Source: Oscillospiraceae bacterium (GTDB taxonomy: Bacteria; Bacillota; Clostridia; Oscillospirales; UBA929). Taken from it: a stretch of 41,995 bases of DNA. Shown here piece by piece: positions 1 to 7,365 of the stretch. The notes under the pieces were generated by a model. It was not told the DNA's origin, ran no database searches, and saw only the letters and a program-made list of their open reading frames with translations. The position numbers were made by a program, and so were the translations under genes. The stretch is from positions 1 through 41,995 of the forward strand of contig WRMG01000008.1 of the NCBI GenBank assembly GCA_009777255.1, given 5' to 3'. Within the stretch, counting starts at the first letter, position 1. Each line of letters starts with the position of its first letter.

Positions 1-705
1 AAAAATAACGCTCTTGAATTAGCAGAGATTTTTTGTGACAGAGGTATATCGGGTACTAAAATAGACAGGGCAGGACTTACTGACCTTTTATCAGCAATGA
101 ACGGTATCAGAAAAATCATTGTCTTAAATACTAGCCGTTTATGGCGTGATGATATTTCAAAGGTATTTATTCGCCGGGCATTTATTCAAGCAAAAGCGGA
201 TATTGTAAGTATCGAGCAACCTAACTATTCTCTTTATAAAAATGACCCCAGTGAAATTTTCTTCAACGGCGTTCTTGAATTACTCGACCAATATGAGCGG
301 TTAAATATCAACCTTAAATTAGCCAAAGGGCGTAAAACAAAGGCGCGTACAGGAAACAAGGCTTGCGGGGTTGCCCCTTTGGGATATAGATGGACACATG
401 ACGCTAAAATTGAAATTGACCCCGATGGAGCGGATTTGGTAAAACTGATTTACGACCAATATCTAAACCTTGGCAGTTTAAGCAAGGTTAAAGATGACCT
501 TGACGATAGCGGATATTTAACACAAAGGGGTAACAGCTTTTCTAAACAGGCTTTATCTGATATTTTATCAAACGAATTTTATAGGGGCATTGTTACTCAT
601 GGTACAGTCAAAGAAAAGGGACAACACCCTCCAATTATCAGCGCGATTCTATTTAACAGAGTTCAAAGCAAACTCACAGGGAATAATAAAAAGAATTACT
701 ACTGA
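1..705 (+). CDS. Serine recombinase (resolvase/integrase family), 5' end outside window
   Basis: The frame is open from base 1 and ends at a TGA at 703-705, giving 234 visible residues. The visible start contains the resolvase-domain pattern DRGISGT followed by RAGL and, about 30 residues on, the SRLWRD segment typical of the serine-recombinase catalytic domain. The catalytic serine should lie in the missing N-terminal 35-45 residues. A 'Recombinase' DNA-binding domain follows (GVAPLGYRW, then the ending around FYRGIV and HPPIIS). The protein stops soon after this domain and lacks the zinc-ribbon and long coiled coil of large serine integrases, so it is a short form or a truncated one. It is AT-rich, unlike the core genes to its right. 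It probably catalyses site-specific DNA strand exchange for a mobile element lying to the left. Family call is firm; substrate sites are unknown. Confidence 0.88.
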   Translation, partial: KNNALELAEIFCDRGISGTKIDRAGLTDLLSAMNGIRKIIVLNTSRLWRDDISKVFIRRAFIQAKADIVSIEQPNYSLYKNDPSEIFFNGVLELLDQYERLNINLKLAKGRKTKARTGNKACGVAPLGYRWTHDAKIEIDPDGADLVKLIYDQYLNLGSLSKVKDDLDDSGYLTQRGNSFSKQALSDILSNEFYRGIVTHGTVKEKGQHPPIISAILFNRVQSKLTGNNKKNYY

Positions 706-791
706 ATATTTTATTTTTCCTACCACATGGATATTCAAATACACTAAAACATTCCTTATAGTTTAGATATAACTACTAAGGGGTGTTTTTC

Positions 792-1223
792 ATGTTAAAA
801 AGAGGTGTTGGAGAAGATAACCGTGCGATTAGAGGTGTGTTTATCCCCGAAAAAGCCCGTGATTACAGCCATGACGATAATTTCTATAATTACAATGACG
901 AGATAGATTTTATTGCTATCGGTCAAAAACTAAAAAAGGAACGTAGGAACATAGGTTGGACACAAGAAAAAGTTGCGGAAGCGATTGGAGTAACTACCGC
1001 ATTTGTGGGACACATAGAGCGCGGGGAAAAAAGTATGTCGTTAGATACTCTAATCAATCTCTGTAATTTTTACCGTATTACAATAGATTATGTTTTATCA
1101 GATACTTTACCGACAGAAGACAACAACACAATTAAAGTGATTGCCGCTATGCTCAGAGATAAATCAGAGGAACAGCAAGCGGCTATTGTTGATATTTTAA
1201 GAAGCGTTACACGGCATATATAA
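792..1223 (+). CDS. XRE-family HTH transcriptional regulator
   Basis: The product has 143 residues. An unusual N-terminal stretch of about 40 polar residues precedes a Cro/CI-type helix-turn-helix at roughly residues 42-105, with the recognisable WTQEKVAEAIGVT and HIERGEKS elements, and a short C-terminal helix. I chose ATG 792 over the in-frame GTG at 783 because an AAGGGG ribosome binding site lies at 778-784, correctly spaced for 792. It follows the serine recombinase by about 85 bp in the same orientation and is similarly AT-rich, so it probably belongs to the same mobile segment, perhaps as its repressor. The DNA target and partner are not visible. Confidence 0.85.
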   Translation: MLKRGVGEDNRAIRGVFIPEKARDYSHDDNFYNYNDEIDFIAIGQKLKKERRNIGWTQEKVAEAIGVTTAFVGHIERGEKSMSLDTLINLCNFYRITIDYVLSDTLPTEDNNTIKVIAAMLRDKSEEQQAAIVDILRSVTRHI

Positions 1224-1227
1224 AACC

Positions 1228-1262
1228 TTGCCGTTTTAATCGGGCAATGTTTTCTTTTTCAA
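1228..1262 (+). terminator. Possible intrinsic terminator between convergent genes
   Basis: TTGCC and GGCAA arms around a 10-base loop are followed by TGTTTTCTTTTTC on the plus strand. It lies just after the XRE stop and overlaps the 3' end of the convergent small gene. The stem is short, so the call is tentative. Confidence 0.4.
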
Positions 1263-1469
1263 GCGCGGACGCTCTTGAAAATTTAAGTCGCGTCTGACCG
1301 TTCTTTCAGTCTTGTTGTAGAAAAATCCGTTGCGCCTAAAATCAGTAATTATATCTTGATGATTCATTCCCAATTTTTTAGCGAAAAATTCTATGCTCAT
1401 TCTTGTCTTATTATAATACTTGGCTTTATCTTCCGGCAATTTATCCCGCCATACATCCAGTTTTACCAT
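1236..1469 (-). CDS. Small protein of unknown function, convergent with the XRE gene
   Basis: The product has 77 residues, is basic at its C-terminus (ending in RPRLKKKTLPD) and has no recognised domain. The centre (MSIEFFAKKLGMNHQDII) could form a helix-turn-helix-like pair of helices, but I cannot assign a family. The start ATG at 1469 is favoured over the longer 1490 start because GGTGAAGAC precedes it directly on the minus strand, next to a run of nine to ten G residues. It ends 12 bp from the XRE gene stop, tail to tail. A mobile-element accessory or regulator role is only inference. Its codon use is AT-rich, as in the recombinase and XRE genes. Confidence 0.5.
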   Translation of the reverse strand: MVKLDVWRDKLPEDKAKYYNKTRMSIEFFAKKLGMNHQDIITDFRRNGFFYNKTERTVRRDLNFQERPRLKKKTLPD

Positions 1470-1620
1470 GTCTTCACCCCCCCCCAACAATAATACTACA
1501 GGTATTAAAAATAATACTGCGGCGAAAAATTTTAGGATATTTTACTTGCTTTTAACATATATGGTAGCAGTTTCCATAAATCATATCTTGAAAAGTATTC
1601 TTTAATTTCATTGCGTGGTA

Positions 1621-1649
1621 TTGACACTTGGAGTTTATCGTGGTATATT
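1621..1649 (+). promoter_or_regulatory. Sigma-A promoter upstream of tRNA-Ser
   Basis: A perfect -35 TTGACA (1621-1626), a 17-bp spacer and a -10 TATATT (1644-1649) lie about 75 bp before the tRNA-Ser. The tRNA has no other obvious promoter, so this is the likely one. The terminator-like hairpin at 1686-1720 lies between the two, which is unusual. The rest of the 1470-1722 gap holds no gene that I can support. Confidence 0.7.
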
Positions 1650-1685
1650 GTTTCCGTAAAGGGGATTGACCTGCCCCTGCCATAT

Positions 1686-1720
1686 CCCCCTGACGGTCGC
1701 GCTGATCATCAGGGGGTTTT
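1686..1720 (+). terminator. Terminator-like hairpin just before tRNA-Ser
   Basis: CCCCCTGA (1686-1693) pairs with TCAGGGGG (1709-1716) around a 15-base loop and is followed by TTTT. It ends two bases before the tRNA. It may be a terminator for a short transcript, or a processing structure at the 5' side of the tRNA precursor. Confidence 0.5.
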
Positions 1721-1722
1721 GC

Positions 1723-1812
1723 GGAGAGGTGTCCGAGCGGCCGAAGGAGCACGATTGGAAATCGTGTTTGCGCAAAAACGCAACAGGGGTTCAAATCCCC
1801 TCCTCTCCGCCA
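1723..1812 (+). tRNA. tRNA-Ser (anticodon GGA)
   Basis: This is a complete class II tRNA with encoded CCA at 1810-1812. The acceptor stem pairs GGAGAGG with CCTCTCC, with discriminator G. The anticodon stem CACGA/TCGTG carries the loop TTGGAAA, which gives anticodon GGA (reads UCC/UCU). The long variable arm TTGCG/CGCAA and the T-arm AGGGG-TTCAAAT-CCCCT are intact. It lies 250 bp right of the AT-rich recombinase region, but I see no duplicated 3' tRNA end that would mark an attachment site. Confidence 0.96.
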
Positions 1813-1836
1813 TTGAAATTATTTGCACGAAAGGGC

Positions 1837-1865
1837 TTGACAAAGATGCCGAAATGTGCCATAAT
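1837..1865 (+). promoter_or_regulatory. Sigma-A promoter of the surface-protein gene
   Basis: TTGACA (1837-1842), a 17-bp spacer and CATAAT (1860-1865) form a near-consensus promoter. Transcription should start near 1872, inside the first unit of the GAGCA repeat that follows, so the repeat forms the very 5' end of the transcript. Confidence 0.75.
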
Positions 1866-1870
1866 CGCTA

Positions 1871-1920
1871 GAGCAGAGCAGAGCAGAGCAGAGCAGAGCA
1901 GAGCAGAGCAGAGCAGAGCG
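1871..1920 (+). repeat. Pentanucleotide microsatellite (GAGCA)9 GAGCG
   Basis: Ten contiguous 5-bp units occur, nine of them identical GAGCA and the last GAGCG. They sit immediately after the -10 box and before the start codon of a secreted SLH protein. Downstream, GAGCGG (1916-1921) can pair with CCGCTC (1931-1936). Such tracts change length by slipped-strand mispairing; here that would change the 5' untranslated region and not the reading frame. Confidence 0.95.
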
Positions 1921-1963
1921 GGCGGATAATTCCGCTCTCTTGTCATGCCCTGAAATATGCGGC

Positions 1964-4510
1964 ATGAAAACAAAAAAACCATTCTCAAAAATTATAGCGT
2001 GGATGCTCACGCTTGCGATGGCAGCTGCCATGCTGCCAATCACGGCGGCGGCGGCCGACACGCCGACCGGCACGTTTGACCTCGCCGCCGGCACATGGAA
2101 CGGTACAACGTGGGACACATATCTGGCAGATACTATCAAAATCTCGTGGAACGGCACCATACTCACCGTAAATGACGGCGCGAATATAACCGTAACAGGA
2201 GTCACAGACTGGCGGCGCATTGAGGTAACCGGCGAGGCAAGCATCACACTCAACGATGTGTCGATTACCGGACTCGAGAACTACCAATCCCCGCTTCTGT
2301 TAAAAACGGGCGCAAACTTGACCCTTACCATTGCGGGAACCAACATTCTTACGGCGGGGAACTCCGCCGCGGGTATTCAGGCCCCTTTGGGAACAACGCT
2401 TATCATTAACGGAGCAGGCAGTTTGACGGCTGATGGCGGCGCTTCTTCCGCGGGTATTGGCGGAAGCAACAGCGGCAGTTCCGGTGGATTTGACGCCGCA
2501 ACAGGCGGGAATATAACTATCAACGGAGGCACAATAACAGCCAACGGAGGCAGCAGCAGCGCGGGTATCGGCGGCAGCCGTTTAGGTTCAGGCGGAAATA
2601 TAACTATCACCGGTGGAACGATAACAGCTAACGGAATCGGCGGAGGCGCTGGTATCGGCGGCGGCTATATGCCAACAGATATCCCTGCTAACACCGCTTA
2701 TGGCGGTACTATTAAAATCACAGGAGGTACAATTACAGCCAACGGCGGCAATAATAGCGGCGCGGGTATCGGCAGCGGCGGCGGCCCAACAGGAGGTTCA
2801 GGCGGTGACATTGAAATCACCGGCGGTACGGTCACAGCCACCGGCGGCGGCACCGGCGCGGGTATCGGCGGCGGCACCGGCAGAGCGGGCGGTAACATTA
2901 CCATTGCCAGCGGCATTGTCACAGCTACAAGCAACGGTACCGGCGCCGGTATTGGCGGCGGCTCTACCGGAGCGGGCGGTAACATTACCATCAGCGGCGG
3001 AATGGTCAAAGCCTCAAGCAACGGTAACGGCGCGGGTATCGGAGGTGGAATTGGTGCCACCAGCGGCGGTACACTGACTATGGACGGCAACGCGGTGGTG
3101 TACGCGTCGAGTTTGGTAAATAATGCTAACGGGCAAACAAACACAACCGGCATAAATAACGGCATACTGTTTAACGGCAATGACGGCACGGTTTACGGCG
3201 CTGTTGAGCTGCAAAGCAATTTAACGGTAACCGGCACTCAAACGCTGACCATCCTGCCCGGCGCGAGCTTGACGGCGGCGGCCGACGTGACGCTGACAAA
3301 TGACGGCGTGATTTACAACGCCGGCGCGATAGACGTTGCGGTTGACGGCAGTGGGGAAGAAATAGTAATAACCACACCTGTGATCACAACAACAACAACA
3401 CCCCTACCGGACGGCATACTTGACGAGGCGTACAGCGAAACCCTTAAAGCGACAGGCAACAATGTCACATGGAGCATTTCCGGCGGCGCATTGCCGGACG
3501 GTCTTGAGCTTAACGCCGCAACCGGTGTAATTTCGGGGACGCCCACGGCAGCGGGTAATTTTGATTTTGGCGTTACGGCGACAAATATTGCGGGCAGTGA
3601 CGGGCTGGTGTTTTCCATTTACATAGTCGCGCCGCCGACCATTACAACAGCATCCCTGCCGAACGGCACACTTGGCGCCGCGTACAGCCAAACCCTTGCG
3701 GCGACAGGCGGCACGCCGATAACATGGAGCGTTGACAGCGGCAGTCTGCCGAACGGCTTGACTCTGGCGGCAAACGGCACAATTTCGGGGACGCCCACGG
3801 CAGCGGGTAATTTTAGTTTTGGCGTTGAGGCGACGAATGTTGCGGGCAGTGACACAAAGGCGCTTTCGATAGCAATCAACAGCGACAACAGTAACAACGG
3901 CGGCTCCCCGTCTTCCGGTAACGGCGGAACTTCCAGCGGCGGAACAGGCGGCGGCTGGTTCTCCGCGCCCGCTCCTGAGCCGGAGGCTTCGGAAGCGAAC
4001 ACGCCATCGGACTGGGCGAAAGAGGCCGTCGAGGAGGCGGCGAAGCTCGGGCTGATACCTGAACACCTTAACGGCAGCTGGCGCAGATGGCTTGACCGCT
4101 CGGAGTTCGCGGCGTTCGCCGTCCGGCTCTATGAGCTGCTTGACGGCAAAGCGATCACCGCGCGCGGCAGCTTTGACGACACAACGGACGTGAACGTGCT
4201 GAAGCTGGCGGGCCTTGACATAGTGAGCGGCGACGGAACGGGTAAATTCTACCCTGAAGGCAGCTTTTCGCGTGAAATGGCGCTGACGCTGATGTATAAT
4301 ATGCTGGTGCGGCTGGGGTACTATCTGCCGTCCGCAGAGCCGAGCTTCAGTGACGCGGAGAGCATTTCACCGTGGGCGCGGCAGGCGATCGGGGCGCTTC
4401 AGCGCGCGGGGATCATCCAAGGCGACGGCGGGAGGTTTGATCCAAAAGATATATTCAGCCGCGAGATGGGCGTCGTGACAGTAATGAACTTCCTGGAGTA
4501 TCTGAAGTAA
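1964..4510 (+). CDS. Secreted surface protein: glycine-rich beta-repeats, two He_PIG Ig-like domains, three SLH domains
   Basis: The product has 848 residues. ATG 1964 gives a clear Sec signal peptide (MKTKK, then a hydrophobic core, then AAAAD); the in-frame TTG at 1940 would place eight odd residues before it. No strong ribosome binding site is seen for either. Residues about 150-375 hold six to seven imperfect units of about 30 residues of the form GGNITITGGTITA...GAGIGGG, probably a beta-solenoid or carbohydrate-binding region. Residues about 475-640 are two He_PIG (putative Ig) domains, each with the GVISGTPTAAGNF-type motif. A Gly/Ser/Asn linker with a PAPEPEAS stretch follows, then three SLH modules (about 680-848) that bind secondary cell-wall polymer. 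It is therefore a cell-wall-anchored exoprotein, possibly a glycan-binding adhesin. Ligand unknown. Confidence 0.85.
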   Translation: MKTKKPFSKIIAWMLTLAMAAAMLPITAAAADTPTGTFDLAAGTWNGTTWDTYLADTIKISWNGTILTVNDGANITVTGVTDWRRIEVTGEASITLNDVSITGLENYQSPLLLKTGANLTLTIAGTNILTAGNSAAGIQAPLGTTLIINGAGSLTADGGASSAGIGGSNSGSSGGFDAATGGNITINGGTITANGGSSSAGIGGSRLGSGGNITITGGTITANGIGGGAGIGGGYMPTDIPANTAYGGTIKITGGTITANGGNNSGAGIGSGGGPTGGSGGDIEITGGTVTATGGGTGAGIGGGTGRAGGNITIASGIVTATSNGTGAGIGGGSTGAGGNITISGGMVKASSNGNGAGIGGGIGATSGGTLTMDGNAVVYASSLVNNANGQTNTTGINNGILFNGNDGTVYGAVELQSNLTVTGTQTLTILPGASLTAAADVTLTNDGVIYNAGAIDVAVDGSGEEIVITTPVITTTTTPLPDGILDEAYSETLKATGNNVTWSISGGALPDGLELNAATGVISGTPTAAGNFDFGVTATNIAGSDGLVFSIYIVAPPTITTASLPNGTLGAAYSQTLAATGGTPITWSVDSGSLPNGLTLAANGTISGTPTAAGNFSFGVEATNVAGSDTKALSIAINSDNSNNGGSPSSGNGGTSSGGTGGGWFSAPAPEPEASEANTPSDWAKEAVEEAAKLGLIPEHLNGSWRRWLDRSEFAAFAVRLYELLDGKAITARGSFDDTTDVNVLKLAGLDIVSGDGTGKFYPEGSFSREMALTLMYNMLVRLGYYLPSAEPSFSDAESISPWARQAIGALQRAGIIQGDGGRFDPKDIFSREMGVVTVMNFLEYLK

Positions 4511-4529
4511 CCGAATAAGATCAACAAAA

Positions 4530-4551
4530 GCGGCGGGGGTTACCCCGCCGC
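4530..4551 (+). terminator. Strong hairpin after the surface-protein gene
   Basis: GCGGCGGGG (4530-4538) pairs perfectly with CCCCGCCGC (4543-4551) around a 4-base loop, 19 bp after the stop codon. No U-tract follows directly, so it may terminate weakly or protect the 3' end of the mRNA. Confidence 0.55.
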
Positions 4552-4612
4552 CGTCCGCAATTACACCGAGGTTTTTTCGCCCGGGCGGGGTTTGCTTTTT
4601 TTAACGCCATAC

Positions 4613-4635
4613 GCCGGACATATCCGGCAATTTTT
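4613..4635 (+). terminator. Intrinsic terminator before the purine operon
   Basis: GCCGGA (4613-4618) pairs with TCCGGC (4623-4628) around CATA and is followed by AATTTTT. It lies 15 bp before the -35 box of the purE promoter and separates the two transcription units. A G+C-rich CGCCCGGGCG element followed by a T-run at 4578-4602 may act with it. Confidence 0.65.
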
Positions 4636-4650
4636 AGCTAAAACTACATA

Positions 4651-4679
4651 TTGATTTTCCGCGCGGGATATGGTACTAT
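4651..4679 (+). promoter_or_regulatory. Promoter of the purine operon
   Basis: TTGATT (4651-4656), a 17-bp spacer and TACTAT (4674-4679) precede purE by 38 bp. I see no purine riboswitch and no pair of PurR boxes in the 4511-4717 gap, so the control of the operon is not explained by this sequence. Confidence 0.6.
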
Positions 4680-4717
4680 ATGTCGCAGCGGTATTTTTTT
4701 TGAAAGGTTGTGTTACT

Positions 4718-5215
4718 ATGAAAAAAGCGGCGGTGATAATGGGCAGCGACAGCGATTTGCCCGTAGTGGAAAAAGCCGTTTCTCAGCTGAAAGAGCTTGG
4801 GATTCCTGTGGAAGCCCATGTCATGAGCGCTCACCGCACACCGGAGGAGAGCGCGGAGTTCGCGCGCTCGGCGCGCCGGAACGGGTTCGGCGTTATTCTG
4901 GCGGCGGCGGGCAAGGCCGCGCATCTGGCGGGAGTTTTGGCGGCGCACACGACGTTGCCGGTTATCGGCATACCCATCCGCAGCGGCGCGATGAACGGGC
5001 TGGACGCGTTGCTCAGCACGGCGCAAATGCCTGCGGGCGTACCGGTTGCGGCCGTGGGAATCGACGAGGCGCAGAACGCGGCGCTGCTCGCGGCGCGGAT
5101 GCTGGCCATTGAGGACGCGGCGCTTGCGGAAAAGCTAGATGAGCGCAGAGAAGCCATGCGGCAGGCGGTTCTGAGGAAGGACGCGGATTTGCGGAAAAGA
5201 TTGGGGGATGTATAA
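4718..5215 (+). CDS. purE: N5-carboxyaminoimidazole ribonucleotide mutase PurE
   Basis: The product has 165 residues, the usual length for PurE. It interconverts N5-CAIR and CAIR in de novo purine synthesis in the cytoplasm. The active-site motifs GSDSDLPV and SAHRTPE and the segment QMPAGVPVA mark it as class I. ATG 4718 is chosen because AAAGG lies about 10 bp upstream and the reading begins in the standard way (MKKAAVIMGSDSD); the longer ORF start lies inside the promoter. It is the first gene of the operon and its TAA abuts the ATG of purC. No purK is found in the window, so it depends on a distant PurK or on spontaneous N5-CAIR formation at high CO2. Confidence 0.96.
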   Translation: MKKAAVIMGSDSDLPVVEKAVSQLKELGIPVEAHVMSAHRTPEESAEFARSARRNGFGVILAAAGKAAHLAGVLAAHTTLPVIGIPIRSGAMNGLDALLSTAQMPAGVPVAAVGIDEAQNAALLAARMLAIEDAALAEKLDERREAMRQAVLRKDADLRKRLGDV

Positions 5216-5929
5216 ATGGCGGTTAAAATGGAGCAGATGTATGAGGGGAAGGCAAAGAAGGTTTTTGCGACGGACGACCCGGGGCTGTGTATCGTATCTT
5301 ATAAGGACGACGCCACCGCCTTCGACGGGAAGAAAAAGGGGACAATAGCGGACAAGGGGGAAATAAATAACCGCGTGACCAATCATCTGATGAAGCTGCT
5401 GTCGGAGCAGGGGATACCCACGCATTTTGTGGAGGAGCTGAGCGCCCGCGAAACGCTGGTTAAGCGCGTAACCATCGTTCCGCTGGAGGTGATCGTGCGC
5501 AATATCGCGGCCGGTTCGCTGTCTAAGCGGCTGGGACTGCCTGAGGGGACCAAAATGGGCGCGACCGTTTTGGAGTTTTGCTATAAGGACGACGCGCTGG
5601 GCGACCCTATGGTCAACGAGTATCATATCGCCGCCATGGGCTGGGCCTCGGCTGAAGAGCTGGAAACTATCGCCGCGTATGCGTTTAAGATAAATGAGGC
5701 GCTGTCGCTGTACTTAAAGGAAGTAAATATCGAGCTGATTGATTTCAAGCTGGAGTTCGGCAGGCTTTCGGACGGGACGCTTGTTCTGGCGGATGAGATT
5801 TCACCGGATACATGCCGTTTCTGGGACTCGAAAACCCGCGAAAAGCTGGATAAAGACCGGTTCCGCCGGGATATGGACGATATTGAGGGCGCGTACCGCG
5901 AGATATTAAAAAGGCTTATCGGCCAATGA
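5216..5929 (+). CDS. purC: SAICAR synthase PurC
   Basis: The product has 237 residues, typical of the family. It joins CAIR and aspartate with ATP to give SAICAR. The N-terminus YEGKAKKVF and the DEISPDTCRFWD signature near the C-terminal third are both present. The start codon follows the purE stop with no gap, and the last four bases overlap purF (ATGA), so the three genes are translationally coupled. No anomalies are seen. Confidence 0.97.
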   Translation: MAVKMEQMYEGKAKKVFATDDPGLCIVSYKDDATAFDGKKKGTIADKGEINNRVTNHLMKLLSEQGIPTHFVEELSARETLVKRVTIVPLEVIVRNIAAGSLSKRLGLPEGTKMGATVLEFCYKDDALGDPMVNEYHIAAMGWASAEELETIAAYAFKINEALSLYLKEVNIELIDFKLEFGRLSDGTLVLADEISPDTCRFWDSKTREKLDKDRFRRDMDDIEGAYREILKRLIGQ

Positions 5930-7365
5930 TTTTGAATAATCGGGACAAGCTCCGCGAGGAATGCGGCGTGTTCGGGATTTTCACACACGGGAGCTGTGAT
6001 GTCGTGCCGGAGGTCTATCACGCTTTGCACGCGCTTCAGCACAGAGGGCAGGAGAGCTGCGGCATGGCGCTGAGCGACGACGGCGTTATCACGGGCTTTA
6101 AGGACACGGGGCTGGTGGACGAGGTGTTCACTCCCGGGCGCGTGAAAAAGATCGGTCAGGGCCAAATGGCTATCGGCCATTGCCGTTACGGGACTTACGG
6201 CGGGCATACGCGGGAAAACGCGCAGCCGCTGGTTGTGCGGCATATCAAGGGCGGTATGGCGCTGTGCTTTAACGGCAACCTGACGAACACCGACGAGCTG
6301 CGCGAGGAGCTGGAGCTTTCGGGGGCGATTTTCCACTCCCAGTCGGACATAGAGGTCATCGCGTATGTTATCACGCGTGAACGGCTGACCGCGCCGTCGA
6401 TTCAGGAGGCTGTGAGCCGCGCTATGGACCGGCTGCGCGGCGCGTACAGCCTGCTGATCATGTCGCCGCGCAAGCTGATCGCCGTGCGCGACCCGTTCGG
6501 GTTCCGCCCGCTTTCGCTGGGCCGGAGAGGGGACGAGTACCTTGCCGCCAGCGAAACCTGTGCGTTCGACATTCTCGGCGCCAGGTTTTTGAGGGAGATC
6601 CGGCCGGGGGAAATACTCACGATCTCGGATAAGGGGCTGGAGAGCAACACGTCGCACTGTCAGGAGGAAACGGCGCTGTGCGTGTTCGAGTTTATATATT
6701 TCGCGCGGCCTGACTCAGTGGTGGAGGGCTCCGGCGTACACACCGCGCGGAAGCGCGCCGGCGCGTTTCTGGCTTCGGCGAGGCCCGCGGAGGCGGACGT
6801 CGTTATCGGCGTGCCCGATTCGGGGCTGGACGCGGCGCTGGGGTTTGCCGAGAAAAGCGGCATACCTTACGGCGTCGGCTTCATAAAAAGCAAATACATC
6901 GCGCGCACCTTCATCAAGCCCACTCAGGCCGAACGGGAGAACGCGCTGCGCATAAAGCTGTCCGTTATTTCCGATACTGTGCGTGACAAGCGCGTTGTGC
7001 TGGTGGACGACAGCATCGTGCGCGGCACGACGTCGGCGCGGATCGTGCGTCTGCTGAGGGAGGCGGGCGCGCGGGAGGTCCATATGAGGCTCAGCTCGCC
7101 GCCGTTTTTGTACCCCTGCTACTTCGGCACCGATATTGACTCCGCCGAGCATCTGATTGCCAACAACCACAGCGTTGAGGACATCAGGGCGCTCATTGGC
7201 GCCGACAGCCTGGGTTATCTTCCGGCGGAGGCGCTCCACAAGCTGGCCGAAAATTCCGGCTGCGGCTTTTGCGACGCGTGCTTTACGGGGAGATACCCCG
7301 TCGCGCCGCCGGCCAACACTGAGTTTTCTAAATTTGACAGGAGGATCCACAATGGCTCAAAATGA
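5926..7365 (+). CDS. purF: Amidophosphoribosyltransferase PurF
   Basis: The product has 479 residues. It makes phosphoribosylamine from PRPP and glutamine, the committed step of the pathway. A 12-residue propeptide precedes Cys13 (EECGVFGI), the predicted N-terminal nucleophile after cleavage. The type II glutamine amidotransferase domain is followed by a phosphoribosyltransferase domain with the PRPP loop VLVDDSIVRGTTS. Four cysteines match the [4Fe-4S] ligands known from Bacillus PurF: one in ALCVFEFIYFARPDS, one in LYPCYFGTD and two in GFCDACFTG. The enzyme is thus probably oxygen-sensitive, in line with an anaerobe. It overlaps purC by 4 bp and purM by 14 bp. Confidence 0.97.
   Translation: MILNNRDKLREECGVFGIFTHGSCDVVPEVYHALHALQHRGQESCGMALSDDGVITGFKDTGLVDEVFTPGRVKKIGQGQMAIGHCRYGTYGGHTRENAQPLVVRHIKGGMALCFNGNLTNTDELREELELSGAIFHSQSDIEVIAYVITRERLTAPSIQEAVSRAMDRLRGAYSLLIMSPRKLIAVRDPFGFRPLSLGRRGDEYLAASETCAFDILGARFLREIRPGEILTISDKGLESNTSHCQEETALCVFEFIYFARPDSVVEGSGVHTARKRAGAFLASARPAEADVVIGVPDSGLDAALGFAEKSGIPYGVGFIKSKYIARTFIKPTQAERENALRIKLSVISDTVRDKRVVLVDDSIVRGTTSARIVRLLREAGAREVHMRLSSPPFLYPCYFGTDIDSAEHLIANNHSVEDIRALIGADSLGYLPAEALHKLAENSGCGFCDACFTGRYPVAPPANTEFSKFDRRIHNGSK

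Noticed and set aside
1723-1812. tRNA-Ser as attachment site of the recombinase element
   Set aside because: No copy of the tRNA 3' end is seen to either side within the window, and the recombinase is of the serine type with its gene well away.
1871-1920. CRISPR array or coding repeat for the GAGCA tract
   Set aside because: Units are contiguous 5-mers without spacers. In the frame of the surface gene the tract is open, but no start codon lies upstream of it after the stop TAA at 1862; the transcript should also begin inside the tract.
1666-1929. Open frame across tRNA-Ser and the GAGCA repeat
   Set aside because: It runs through a complete tRNA and a promoter and has no ribosome binding site; it is a product of repeat-driven lack of stops.
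2377-4002. Long minus-strand frames opposite the surface protein
   Set aside because: They are proline/valine-rich mirror images of the Gly/Thr-rich repeats, with no ribosome binding sites; shadows.
4511-4717. Purine riboswitch or PurR boxes before purE
   Set aside because: The gap shows two hairpins and a promoter but no conserved purine-aptamer core and no paired PurR-type boxes that I can recognise.
5623-6657. 344-codon minus-strand frame opposite purC/purF
   Set aside because: Both genes below it are certain and continuous; the frame has no recognisable domain and results from high GC at third positions.
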